Source: CAZBZG01 sp964496245
GTDB taxonomy: Bacteria > Planctomycetota > SZUA-567
Length of the DNA stretch: 24,155 nucleotides
Assembly: GCA_964496245.1 (NCBI GenBank)
Contig: CAZBZG010000030.1
Span: 1-24,155 of the forward strand
Direction of reading: 5' to 3'
The translations under genes were made by a program, and so were the position numbers. Below, piece after piece: positions 9,501 through 15,903 of this stretch (position 1 is the stretch's first letter; each line of letters opens with the position of its first letter). The notes under the pieces are model-generated. The model was not told the DNA's origin and did not search any database. It worked only from the letters and a program-made list of their open reading frames with translations.

Positions 9501-9649
9501 AGGAGAACGACGATCCTGACCGTCAGCGCCACATACTCCGCAGGGCGCTCCAATATTATGAGAGGTCACAGAAGCTGAACCCAAAGGATCCGTATACCGG
9601 GAAGGATCTCAATCGCATACGCAGGGCGCTCGAAAAGACCTCCGAGTAA
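6533..9649 (+). CDS. Secreted multidomain protein: C2, three PASTA, four PPC-like domains, TPR
   Basis: This 1038-residue protein begins with a signal peptide (about 1-25, likely cleaved near DASA/G), so it acts outside the cytoplasm. A C2 domain lies at about 35-187, with candidate calcium ligands D49, D57, D139 and D141 and a long loop insertion. PASTA-like repeats follow at about 198-258, 263-326 and 332-398, each opening with (V/M)P-(D/N)-(L/V) and containing a Q-x-P/Q-S-I-type turn. Next come four PPC-like beta-sandwiches. The last three start with EPNDT at residues 512, 628 and 740; the first lacks that motif. The C-terminus (about 873-1025) has three to four TPRs. No kinase, protease or transmembrane anchor is visible. 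GC is clearly lower and third positions less biased than in neighbouring genes, suggesting transfer. A role in binding envelope glycan or lipid is only a guess. Confidence 0.82.
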   Translation: MRVRLGFVALYMGAALFISEDASAGERPRRVCERWRVTIVEAKGLKNRDWGRAGRSDPYVALHEYRKGMKVGTDHVIPRGPKYWEDRTFLYQPEIKESSALSTQTPVMKDNTSPTWNHTVETTRLGGEGLQVLAFFIYDKDPNISQHLGVAVLDCPKKPGTYRLPLMIPAKSKRAMPGFLTVTIEKSVFFDPPMEKIAVPDLSGLSLAEAKARIEKVGLRFRKGVFYTHGEPKQGVFSQRPAAGSPLTPGSLVMGFAQSGRQYPVPNVVGQREARARRMLRRLNVTFQYDENPGSDTKRWFKIVKQSIAPGQRVYRTTPIRLTVCKPPAGTEVEMPNVVHRPTREATRILYAQYLRKIATKRMESEPEKAGRVLEQTPAAGEEIAFDDPGGVLLSIGYHADGLSFESAKAIALDTPFSVTLTKENKTQYRRIDIEETGYLILESQGTVPKGLFPLVNAYDARHGEIAKGHTPRSIRVEPGLCTLAISATWVSAPKDPFVFQCRFLPEFDSAEPNDTLAEAASLSGSSRLTLGFATNKDHDYYRFSMAERGYLMLRASAGEENEAVLKRINPSVAVLNADGKRLARGVLPHLQWLPAGDYFVCFYGGGPFHPEPCHISVEFQVDEDRTEPNDTIAQATPLPVGQPLRVRYASSDLDHYRLQVEEPGYVIVSHPRKLGPWTTLEWVKPDGQYAKGQELPCAVYVEKERVVALFTEEKFRPLASYDPVALQTQFVPLTEDEHEPNDTIKQAKPVPTNEAISGLIIPSRDVDCFRFSVRRDGPVRIGLAADSPKFHMSARLYDQTGKLFDRKWRDLPWKTELKQGAYVLEISQWAGIKTFSLKPYRFVIATDDAPKPDEARSRYQTGETDADAGRNGVDLAQRAYAHYCRKEYRAALPLYEEASELIPGCAAVWNDMGACCVSLDDLASARTYLEKAIDLKEGYALALRNRGVVARKEGDVQGYLSWTEKAVEAEPDALNLRFHGHALLMLAGQENDDPDRQRHILRRALQYYERSQKLNPKDPYTGKDLNRIRRALEKTSE

Positions 9650-9699
9650 GGGTCCGCGAGGAAATCGGAGCCTTTTCGCTCGAGCGCCGCGCGGTCCGG

Positions 9700-9945
9700 A
9701 TGAAGGCAGTAGGCCTGCCATCGGCTGCGCTTGCGGGTCTGTGGATGCGTGGGCTTTGGGCATTTCGCGACAGCCTGTGGTCGGCAGCCGTCTTTCTTCG
9801 CGGCCAGCGTCCCTATTGGTTGTTCCTTGCCTCGATGCTGGTGCTGGCGGTGTCGCAATTCGGCTACTGTCTCCCCGGCGTGGGGCGCAACAACCTCGGG
9901 CCGGAGGAAACCGCGGAGTTCCTGGGCGAGGCGGCCGATGTTCGA
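9700..9945 (+). pseudogene. N-terminal fragment of an unidentified membrane protein
   Basis: From ATG 9700 the frame reads about 80 plausible residues. They include an amphipathic start and one clear transmembrane helix (YWLFLASMLVLAVSQFGY), followed by NNLGPEETAEFLGEA. Coding character then collapses near 9940, with rare codons and Arg/Pro-rich shadow sequence to the stop at 10149. The opening resembles the start of polytopic membrane glycosyltransferases, but that is not secure. There is no convincing ribosome binding site. I read it as a truncated gene whose 3' part is missing at the junction with the opposite-strand remnant at 9952-10056. Confidence 0.35.
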
Positions 9946-9951
9946 CGAGAC

Positions 9952-10056
9952 TTATGCGAAAGAGTCGCGCCCCTTCGGGCTCCCTGCGGTCGCGACCTCC
10001 GCGATCCGGATCGTCTCCCGGTCCGTGCAGACTGCGGCTTTCATGATCTGGGGCAT
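9952..10056 (-). pseudogene. 5' remnant of a zinc-type (MDR) alcohol dehydrogenase
   Basis: On the minus strand, ATG at 10056 is preceded by AGGAG (10065-10069) with 8-base spacing. It opens a 34-residue frame containing MKAAVCTDRETIRIAEV, the usual first strand and turn of medium-chain zinc-dependent dehydrogenases. Similarity stops after about residue 21, and the frame ends at TAA 9954-9952 instead of continuing for about 340 residues. A possible promoter survives upstream on the same strand: CTGACG at 10124-10119 and TATGCT at 10102-10097, 16 bases apart. The 5' control region and first codons therefore look intact while the rest is gone. The remnant is too short to name the substrate. Confidence 0.5.
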
Positions 10057-10145
10057 GGGGGGGGCTCCTGTGGGCCTGAACCGCGCAACGGGCCCCAGCA
10101 TAGAGCGAGAAGCGGAGGCGTCAGGTCTCGGCCGCCCGCTTTCGC

Positions 10146-10173
10146 TTGACACGCCCCGGCTGCGGCGCAGAAT
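10146..10173 (+). promoter_or_regulatory. Possible sigma70-type promoter before the sulfatase gene
   Basis: A perfect TTGACA at 10146-10151 is followed after 16 bases by CAGAAT (10168-10173, four of six matches to the -10 consensus). It sits 37 bases before ATG 10210 and diverges from the dehydrogenase remnant. Confidence 0.4.
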
Positions 10174-10209
10174 AGGTCCTGCGCTGCAAGCCTTTCATCG
10201 CGGAGCCCC

Positions 10210-10965
10210 ATGCCAAGCCCCGATCGATGGAACGTCCTGTTCATCAACACCGACCAGCAGAGGTGGGATACGCTCGGCTGCTATGGATCGCCGGTGGCGC
10301 GCACGCCCAACCTCGACCGCCTGGCGGTTGAGGGCGTGCGCTTCGACCGGTGCTATGCCACGAATCCCGTGTGCATGCCCGCGCGCGCGTCCTGGTTCAC
10401 CGGGCAGTACCCCAGCCACAACGGATGCTGGATGAACGGCGTGCCCCTGCCGCCGTCCGCGGACCTGCTCCAACACCGCCTCCGAGACGCGGGTGTGCAC
10501 ACCGCGCTCATCGGCAAGATCCACCTCGACAATGTGTGGCAGCGTAACGAGCCGCATCCCGCCTACGGGTTCGAACGGCTCGACGAATGCGAGGGCGATC
10601 CGTATTGCTTCGATGCGGGCATCGACGGCCCGGCGCTCATGCAGGGCCGGCCGCTCTTCGATGCCGAAGGCACTCTCCGCCCCGCAGGTGCGCCCGCGGC
10701 CGCCCTGACGGAGTGGCGCGAATCCGAGCCGCAGAAGCCGGGCCCCTACACCGTGGCCCGGTGCCTGCGCACCGACCAATGGAAGTTGGTCCATTACCAC
10801 AGCGAAGACTTCGGCGAGCTCTACGACCTTGAACACGATCCGGCCGAGTTCGAGAATCTCTGGGCGCGGCCGGAACACCGGGAGACGCGGAGGGCGCTCG
10901 AGGCGCGGCTTCTCGCCTTCCAGATCGAAACCGAACCCTGCCCGCTGCGCACGGATCTGTTCTGA
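10210..10965 (+). CDS. Sulfatase with a large in-frame internal deletion (probably inactive)
   Basis: This 251-residue frame carries both ends of a sulfatase of the alkaline phosphatase superfamily but not its middle; intact homologues are usually about 450-520 residues. The N-terminal part has the metal-binding NTDQQ (D15, Q16) and the formylglycine signature CMPAR at 55-59, followed by FTGQYPSHNG. It also has the conserved GK at 102-103. Near residue 134-136 the text jumps from DPYCF to AGIDGPALMQGRPL, which matches the late 'LAGI..P..MQGRSL' segment of the family. It then continues through TEWRESEP, a WKLVHY strand and the ELYDLEHDP turn to the end. The skipped part would hold the other metal ligands (D-H-G region). 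The frame survives, but catalysis is unlikely. It could also be an assembly collapse. Confidence 0.75.
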   Translation: MPSPDRWNVLFINTDQQRWDTLGCYGSPVARTPNLDRLAVEGVRFDRCYATNPVCMPARASWFTGQYPSHNGCWMNGVPLPPSADLLQHRLRDAGVHTALIGKIHLDNVWQRNEPHPAYGFERLDECEGDPYCFDAGIDGPALMQGRPLFDAEGTLRPAGAPAAALTEWRESEPQKPGPYTVARCLRTDQWKLVHYHSEDFGELYDLEHDPAEFENLWARPEHRETRRALEARLLAFQIETEPCPLRTDLF

Positions 10966-10988
10966 CGGGGGCGCCTCCAGCACGGTGC

Positions 10989-11014
10989 CATGCCCACCCG
11001 CAAGGGTGGGCATG
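10989..11014 (+). repeat. REP-like palindrome, left copy
   Basis: An 11-bp perfect stem (10989-10999 with 11004-11014) has a 4-base loop and is followed by CCTTTT. It lies 23 bases after the sulfatase stop and shares its stem sequence with the copy at 11078-11101. It may also act as a terminator for the sulfatase gene. Confidence 0.7.
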
Positions 11015-11077
11015 CCTTTTCCCTGGTCGGCGGCAAGGGGTCGCGGTCCATGGCGACTCTGCGGGGAAGAGCTGCCG

Positions 11078-11101
11078 CATGCCCACCCAAGGGTGGGCAT
11101 G
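11078..11101 (+). repeat. REP-like palindrome, right copy, inverted partner of the left one
   Basis: The same 11-bp arms (11078-11088 and 11091-11101) flank only two A residues. The outer 16 bases of the two copies (10984-10999 and 11091-11106) are exact reverse complements, so the pair forms a head-to-head doublet like REP/BIME elements. It sits between the convergent sulfatase and queA genes. Confidence 0.7.
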
Positions 11102-11131
11102 GCACCCGTTCCGGAACCCGCAAGGGCGTCC

Positions 11132-12199
11132 TCACCCCGCCGGCAGGATCAGCATGGCGTCGCCGTAGGAATAGAAGCGGTAACCTGCGTCGATCGCCTC
11201 CTGGTAGGTGGCGAGGATGCGCTCGCGGCCGGCCAGGGCGGAAACGAGTACGAGAAGGCTCGATCGGGGCAGGTGGAAGTTGGTGAGCAGACCGTCGATG
11301 CCGCAAAAGACATGGCCGGGCCGGAGGAAGAGGTCGGTCCAGCCCTCCCACGGCCGCGTCGTTCCCTGGGCGTCGGTCGCGGTTTCGAGTGCGCGCGTGG
11401 TGGTCGTGCCCACGGCCACGATGCGGCGGCCGGCGCTCCGGGCGGCCGTGATCCGGGCGGCCACGGCCTCCGGGATCCGGCCGTACTCGGCGTCCATGGC
11501 GTGCTCGGACAGGCGCTCGGCCTGGATCGGCCGGAACGTGCCGGGGCCGACGTGGAGCGTGAGGGTAGCGATCTCCACGCCCCGGCGGGCGAGCGCGGCA
11601 TCCACCGCGGCCGTGAAGTGCAGCCCCGCCGTGGGCGCGGCCACGGCGCCGTCCGCGCGCGCATAGGTGGTCTGGTAGCGCTCGCGGTCCGCGGCCGTGG
11701 GTCCGCCGGCCGAGCGGTCGATGTAGGGCGGCAGGGGCGTCTCGCCGAGCGCAGCCAGGAGGTCGGCGAAAGACCTGTTCTCCGCGCACCGAAAGGTCAC
11801 CTCGACCTTGCCCGCCGGGCCCTTGTCCTGCACGACCGCCGTGAGTTCGCCCGCCCCGAAGGTCACCTCCTTGCCCGGCTTGAGGTGGCTGGCCGGTCGC
11901 GCCAGGCAGAGCCACCGTTCCTGGCCGGCCGCTTCAGAACGGTGCACGAGCAGGAGTTCCGTTTTGCCGCCGCCCGGACGCCGGCCGTGCAGGCGCGCGG
12001 GGATCACGCGGGTGTCGTTGCGCACGAGCAGGTCGGTGGGGCGGAGCCATTGGGGGAGGTCGGTGAACCGGTGGTGCGCCGGCGGCCGGCGGCCTGCGAG
12101 CACCATCAGGCGGGAAGCATCCCGCGGCATGGCCGGCTGCTGCGCGATCCGGTCGGGCGGCAGGTCGTAGTCATACCGTGCCAGGCGATCCTCGGCCAT
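11132..12199 (-). CDS. queA: tRNA preQ1(34) S-adenosylmethionine ribosyltransferase-isomerase QueA
   Basis: This 355-residue cytoplasmic enzyme transfers and isomerises the ribosyl group of S-adenosylmethionine onto preQ1 at tRNA position 34, making epoxyqueuosine. The family signatures run in order along the protein: NDTRVIPARL, PTAGLHFT, LHVGPGTFRPI, HAMDAEY, GTTTTRALET, WTDLFLRPGH and TNFHLPRSSLL. Length matches the family (about 340-360). The start ATG at 12199-12197 is 9 bases after the stop of the Asp23-family gene, so it appears to be the last gene of the long minus-strand operon. The inverted repeat pair just beyond its 3' end may end the transcript. No preQ1 riboswitch is seen, as expected for a distal operon gene. 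Confidence 0.96.
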   Translation of the reverse strand: MAEDRLARYDYDLPPDRIAQQPAMPRDASRLMVLAGRRPPAHHRFTDLPQWLRPTDLLVRNDTRVIPARLHGRRPGGGKTELLLVHRSEAAGQERWLCLARPASHLKPGKEVTFGAGELTAVVQDKGPAGKVEVTFRCAENRSFADLLAALGETPLPPYIDRSAGGPTAADRERYQTTYARADGAVAAPTAGLHFTAAVDAALARRGVEIATLTLHVGPGTFRPIQAERLSEHAMDAEYGRIPEAVAARITAARSAGRRIVAVGTTTTRALETATDAQGTTRPWEGWTDLFLRPGHVFCGIDGLLTNFHLPRSSLLVLVSALAGRERILATYQEAIDAGYRFYSYGDAMLILPAG

Positions 12200-12208
12200 C
12201 CGGACCGC

Positions 12209-12826
12209 CTAGGTCTGCTCGGATTCTTCGGTGCCGTTGTTCGGATACTTGGGCCCCATGAATCCCGCTTCGCCCTGAGTCGCCGGCTCGTCGGCGCTCG
12301 CGACCTTCTGCTTGGAGACCAGGTCGAGCACGCTGGCGGTGATCTCGATGCCCACGCCGCTGGGGATCATGCGGAAGAAGGTTTCGCGCACCTTTTTCTT
12401 GAGCTCGTCCACCCGGTGCATGACGTCTTCCTGGCACCGGAGCTTGAAGGTCAGGCGGCAGAGCAGGGGCACGCCTTCGCCGCGCGCCTCCAGGGTGATG
12501 CGCACGGCCTCCACGTCCGGCGCCTTCTCGATTTCGGCCCGCAGCTGGTCTTCGAGGGCGCGGATGCTGACCGTGTTCGTGCCCTCTTCGGTCGTGAGTT
12601 CAAGGCTGCGGCGATAGGCGCCTTCCCGGTACTCCTGTACGGCGACCGCCAGGTTCCACGTTACGAGGGCGGCGCCGATCAGCACCACGAGGATCCTCCC
12701 CCAGGTGCCGCCGATGAGCCCCTCGGACGCGGCAATGGCGCGTTCGGGCCAGAGCGGCAGGATTACGAGATAGGCTCCGGCGATGACCGCTACGAAAACG
12801 TTGACAAGATCCACGCATTTGCGCAT
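12209..12826 (-). CDS. AmaP/Asp23-family membrane-anchored protein
   Basis: This 205-residue protein has two N-terminal transmembrane helices (about 8-28 and 43-62). A cytoplasmic alpha/beta domain follows at about 85-170, reading VSIRALEDQLRAEIE, then a charged helix ending in KKKVRETFFR and a hydrophobic strand (GVGIEITASVLDLV). This layout matches AmaP, the membrane anchor of the alkaline shock protein Asp23, and its domain is related to Asp23/Gls24 itself. The ATG at 12826-12824 has GGGGAGG about 7 bases upstream. The track-length frame extends further upstream only by reading through accC in another frame. The gene follows accC by 29 bases; in B. subtilis the Asp23-family gene yqhY occupies the same place. 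A role in cell-envelope stress or carboxylase control is inferred. The C-terminal 30 residues look disordered. Confidence 0.7.
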   Translation of the reverse strand: MRKCVDLVNVFVAVIAGAYLVILPLWPERAIAASEGLIGGTWGRILVVLIGAALVTWNLAVAVQEYREGAYRRSLELTTEEGTNTVSIRALEDQLRAEIEKAPDVEAVRITLEARGEGVPLLCRLTFKLRCQEDVMHRVDELKKKVRETFFRMIPSGVGIEITASVLDLVSKQKVASADEPATQGEAGFMGPKYPNNGTEESEQT

Positions 12827-12855
12827 GAGTCGACCTCCCCTGAAGATTTCGGCCC

Positions 12856-14208
12856 TCAAATTCCGTGCTCCTCGATAAAGTGGATGTCGTACTGGTTGTT
12901 CACGAACGCGACATGTTCCAGCAGCTTGCGGTGGAAGGGGATCGTCGTCTTGACGCCCTCCACCAGCATGTCCTCCAGGGCGCGCCGGGCCCGCTCGATG
13001 GCCTCGGTCCGGTCGCGTCCGTGCGCGATCAACTTGGCCAGCATGGAATCGTAGTGCGGGGGGATGCGATACCCCGAGTAGACGAACGAGTCGACCCGGA
13101 CCCCGCTGTGCGCGGGCGGCACGTAGAGCTCGACCGTGCCCGGGAACGGCGCGAAGTCCCGGTCGGGATCCTCGGCGTTGATCCTGCATTCGATGGCGTG
13201 GCCCTCGAAGCGAATGTCCTTCTGGCGGTGGCGCAGCGGCTCGCCCTGGGCGACGCGGATCTGCTCCTCGATGAGGTCCATGGGCCGGCCGCGGCTGCGC
13301 ACGACCATCTCGGTGACCGGATGCTCTACCTGGATCCGGGTGTTCATCTCCATGAAGTAGAACTCCCCGTCCTGTACGAGGAACTCCACTGTGCCGGCGT
13401 TGGCGTATCCGCACGCCGCGCAGAGGTTGAGCGCGGCCTCGCCCATGGCCCGGCGGAGATGCTTGTCCAGCACGGGCGAGGGGGACTCCTCGAGCAGCTT
13501 CTGGTGCCGGCGCTGGATCGTGCAATCGCGCTCGCCCAGGTGGATGCGGCCGTCCTTGCCGTCGCAGAGTACCTGGATCTCGACGTGCCGCGGCCGTTCG
13601 AGGTACTTTTCCATGTAGATGGCGCCGTCGCCGAACGCGGCTTCGGCTTCGGCCTTGGCCTGGGCCATGCCGGCGCGGAGCGCGACGTCGTTGTGGGCCA
13701 CGCGGATTCCGCGGCCCCCGCCGCCGGCCGAGGCCTTGATGATGACCGGGTACCCGACCTTGCGGGCGATCTCCAGGGCGGTCTCGTCGTCCGGCACGAG
13801 CCCTTCACTTCCGGGGAGCACGGGCACGCCGGCCGTCTTGGCCAGCTTGCGCGCCTCGGCCTTGTTGCCCATCCTGTTCATGGCGTCGCTGCTCGGACCG
13901 ACGAACCGGATGTCGAGCGATCCGCAGATGTCCGCGAAATGTCCGTTCTCGGCGAGGAAGCCGTAGCCCGGGTGGATCGCGTCCACGTCCGCGATCTCGG
14001 CCGCGCTGATGAGGCTGGGGATGTGCAGGTAGCTGCGGCCGCTCTCGGCCGGTCCGATGCAGATGGCCACATCCGCCATGCGCACGTGGAGACTGTCCCG
14101 ATCAACCTCCGAATACACCGCTACGGTCTCGATGCCGAGCCGCTTACAGGTCCGGATGATGCGGCAGGCGATCTCGCCGCGGTTGGCGATCAACATGCGG
14201 GAAAACAT
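12856..14208 (-). CDS. accC: Acetyl-CoA carboxylase, biotin carboxylase subunit
   Basis: This 450-residue ATP-grasp enzyme carboxylates biotin on the AccB carrier using ATP and bicarbonate, the first half-reaction of acetyl-CoA carboxylase in fatty acid synthesis. The N-terminal domain starts LIANRGEIACRI. The glycine-rich ATP lid is GGGGRG at 162-167 with K158 before it. The active site includes K237 (in RRHQKLLEE), E287, N289 and R291 (in MEMNTRIQVEHPVTE), all as in E. coli AccC. Its size equals the E. coli protein (449). It is not fused to a carrier domain. The ATG at 14208-14206 lies 41 bases after accB, with AGGA about 10 bases upstream, so the two are co-transcribed. Confidence 0.98.
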   Translation of the reverse strand: MFSRMLIANRGEIACRIIRTCKRLGIETVAVYSEVDRDSLHVRMADVAICIGPAESGRSYLHIPSLISAAEIADVDAIHPGYGFLAENGHFADICGSLDIRFVGPSSDAMNRMGNKAEARKLAKTAGVPVLPGSEGLVPDDETALEIARKVGYPVIIKASAGGGGRGIRVAHNDVALRAGMAQAKAEAEAAFGDGAIYMEKYLERPRHVEIQVLCDGKDGRIHLGERDCTIQRRHQKLLEESPSPVLDKHLRRAMGEAALNLCAACGYANAGTVEFLVQDGEFYFMEMNTRIQVEHPVTEMVVRSRGRPMDLIEEQIRVAQGEPLRHRQKDIRFEGHAIECRINAEDPDRDFAPFPGTVELYVPPAHSGVRVDSFVYSGYRIPPHYDSMLAKLIAHGRDRTEAIERARRALEDMLVEGVKTTIPFHRKLLEHVAFVNNQYDIHFIEEHGI

Positions 14209-14249
14209 GGCTCAACATCCTGCGCCCGTCGGCGCGTCACGCTCGCTTG

Positions 14250-14711
14250 TCAGGGCCTCACCAGGAATATGGCCTGGCCGTACTCCACGGGTTCTCCGTT
14301 CTCGATCAGGACCTTCTCGATGGTGCCCTTGATTTCGGCCTTGACCTCGTTCATGATCTTCATGGCTTCCACGATGCAGACCACCGTCTCGGCCGTGACC
14401 GCGGCGCCTTCGCTCACAAAGGGATCCGCGTCCGGGGCCGGGGAGCGGTAGAAGGTTCCCACGATCGGGCTGTTGATCGGCACCAGGCCTTCGTCGGACG
14501 GGTCCGGCGTCTCGGCGGAGGTAGATGCGGCCTGCGCGGCCGGCGGCAGAGCCGGCATGGACGGCATGGACGGCATCGCCGCTGGGATGGCCGTGACCTG
14601 GGCGCCCGGTTTCTTGAGCCGGACCTTGAAGGCGTCCTCCTCGAGCTCCAGCTCCACGAGGTCGTGCTCGTCCATCAGCGCAAGGAGTTCCTTGATTCGG
14701 TCGACACTCAT
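14250..14711 (-). CDS. accB: Acetyl-CoA carboxylase biotin carboxyl carrier protein
   Basis: This 153-residue carrier shuttles carboxybiotin between AccC and the carboxyltransferase AccAD. An N-terminal helical segment (1-35) is followed by a flexible Ala/Pro/Met-rich linker (about 38-75) and the biotinyl domain (78-153). Biotin is attached to K118 in EAMKIMNE. The preceding 'thumb' segment (TFYRSPAPDADPFV) is present, as in true AccB proteins and unlike generic biotinyl domains. The ATG at 14711-14709 has GGAGG 5 bases upstream. AccA and AccD are not in this window. Confidence 0.97.
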   Translation of the reverse strand: MSVDRIKELLALMDEHDLVELELEEDAFKVRLKKPGAQVTAIPAAMPSMPSMPALPPAAQAASTSAETPDPSDEGLVPINSPIVGTFYRSPAPDADPFVSEGAAVTAETVVCIVEAMKIMNEVKAEIKGTIEKVLIENGEPVEYGQAIFLVRP

Positions 14712-14805
14712 GGGTTCCTCCGCATCGGTCGGCAGTTCTCCGGTCCCAGCCGGGCATCCGGCGCCCTCGATCGCAGCCCGCCTCGTTCGGCGGCTGACGC
14801 AACCG

Positions 14806-15903
14806 TCACAAGACCACGTCCTCCGGCGCGCGGGGCAGGGAGCTCAGACGACGGCGGCCGGTGGGCGTCACCAGAACCATGTCTTCGATCCGGATGCCGC
14901 CCCGGCGCGGGTAGTAGAGGCCGGGCTCGACTGTGACCACCATGCCGCTCTCCAGGGACTCCCGGTTGGTTCGGCTCAGCCGGGGCGGCTCGTGCACGGC
15001 CAGCCCCACCCCGTGTCCCAGGCTGTGGCTGAAGCGCTCGGCACACCCGGCCTTTTCGAAGACCGCACGCGCGGCCGCATCCGCCTCTGCAGCCGGCTGG
15101 CCGGGCCGAACCGCGTCCAGTCCCGCGCGCTGTGCCTCCAAGACCAACGCATATCGGGACTTCCAGAATTGTGGCATGCTATCAAGAAGCAAGACTCGCG
15201 TCAAGTCACAATTGTACCGGTCCACGCGCGCGCCAAAGTCGATCAAGACGAGCGCTCCCTTGGTCAGTTTGCGCTGGCCCGCATGCGCGTGCGGCCGGCT
15301 GGCATTGGCGCGCGCGGCCACGATGGTCTCGAACGCCGTCCCGTCTGCGCCGCGCCGGCGCATCTCCCACTCGAGATCCAGGCGCAGGTCCACCTCGGTC
15401 ATGCCCGGCCGGATGCGTTTGCGTACGGCCGAGAAAGCTTGCTGCGCGCAGGTCAGGGCCCGGCGGATGCGGCGGACTTCCCACGGACTCTTGCAGATGC
15501 GGAGGTCGCTGACGAGCTGGTCCGCGCGGCAAAGCCGCACGCCCCGGGCGGCGGAGCGGAGGGACCGATGCGCTGCCACCGAGAGCGCAAGGGCGGAGAA
15601 GCCAAGGTGTTTCACGCGCGCCCGGCGCGCCAGATCTCCGGCAAAGCGCGCCGGGTCCCCTTTCCACTGCACGAGGTCGAAGCCCGGCGCCGTGGCCTCG
15701 GCCTCTTCGGTGTACCGGCTGTCGGTGATGAGCCACTGGCGGCGGCCCGTGATCAGGAGCGACGAATCGCTGCCCGTGAATCCCGAGAGGTAGTGGACGT
15801 CCTCGTCCGACGTGACCAGCACGCCGCCGAGCCGCTCGCGCCTAAGGGCGCGGCGCAGACGGCGGAGTCGCTGGCGGACCTCGTCGCGAGGCACGCGCAT
15901 CAC
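14806..15903 (-). CDS. M24 family Xaa-Pro aminopeptidase/dipeptidase
   Basis: This 365-residue cytoplasmic metallopeptidase releases N-terminal residues before proline. A creatinase-like N-terminal domain (about 1-135) precedes the pita-bread catalytic domain. The five dinuclear-metal ligands are all visible: D222, D233, H297, E326 and E340. The substrate-site His pair is near 205-207 (RPHAHAG). The start is GTG at 15903 or ATG at 15900; the upstream HEAT gene's TGA overlaps both, so translation is coupled. A 94-base gap separates it from accB, long enough for an internal promoter, though none is obvious. In B. subtilis the homologue yqhT likewise lies upstream of accB. The family is certain; aminopeptidase P versus prolidase-type specificity is not. 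Confidence 0.92.
   Translation of the reverse strand: MMRVPRDEVRQRLRRLRRALRRERLGGVLVTSDEDVHYLSGFTGSDSSLLITGRRQWLITDSRYTEEAEATAPGFDLVQWKGDPARFAGDLARRARVKHLGFSALALSVAAHRSLRSAARGVRLCRADQLVSDLRICKSPWEVRRIRRALTCAQQAFSAVRKRIRPGMTEVDLRLDLEWEMRRRGADGTAFETIVAARANASRPHAHAGQRKLTKGALVLIDFGARVDRYNCDLTRVLLLDSMPQFWKSRYALVLEAQRAGLDAVRPGQPAAEADAAARAVFEKAGCAERFSHSLGHGVGLAVHEPPRLSRTNRESLESGMVVTVEPGLYYPRRGGIRIEDMVLVTPTGRRRLSSLPRAPEDVVL

Noticed and set aside
10057..10064. Run of eight G bases between the dehydrogenase remnant's start and its ribosome binding site
   Set aside because: It could be a phase-variable tract or sequencing error, but it lies outside any intact frame, so nothing can be tested from it.
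10829..13054. Plus-strand open frame of 741 codons
   Set aside because: It runs antisense to queA, the Asp23-family gene and part of accC and has no recognisable motif.
14774..14796. Imperfect hairpin in the gap between the M24 peptidase gene and accB
   Set aside because: It has a bulge and no T-run, so there is not enough to call a terminator or processing site.
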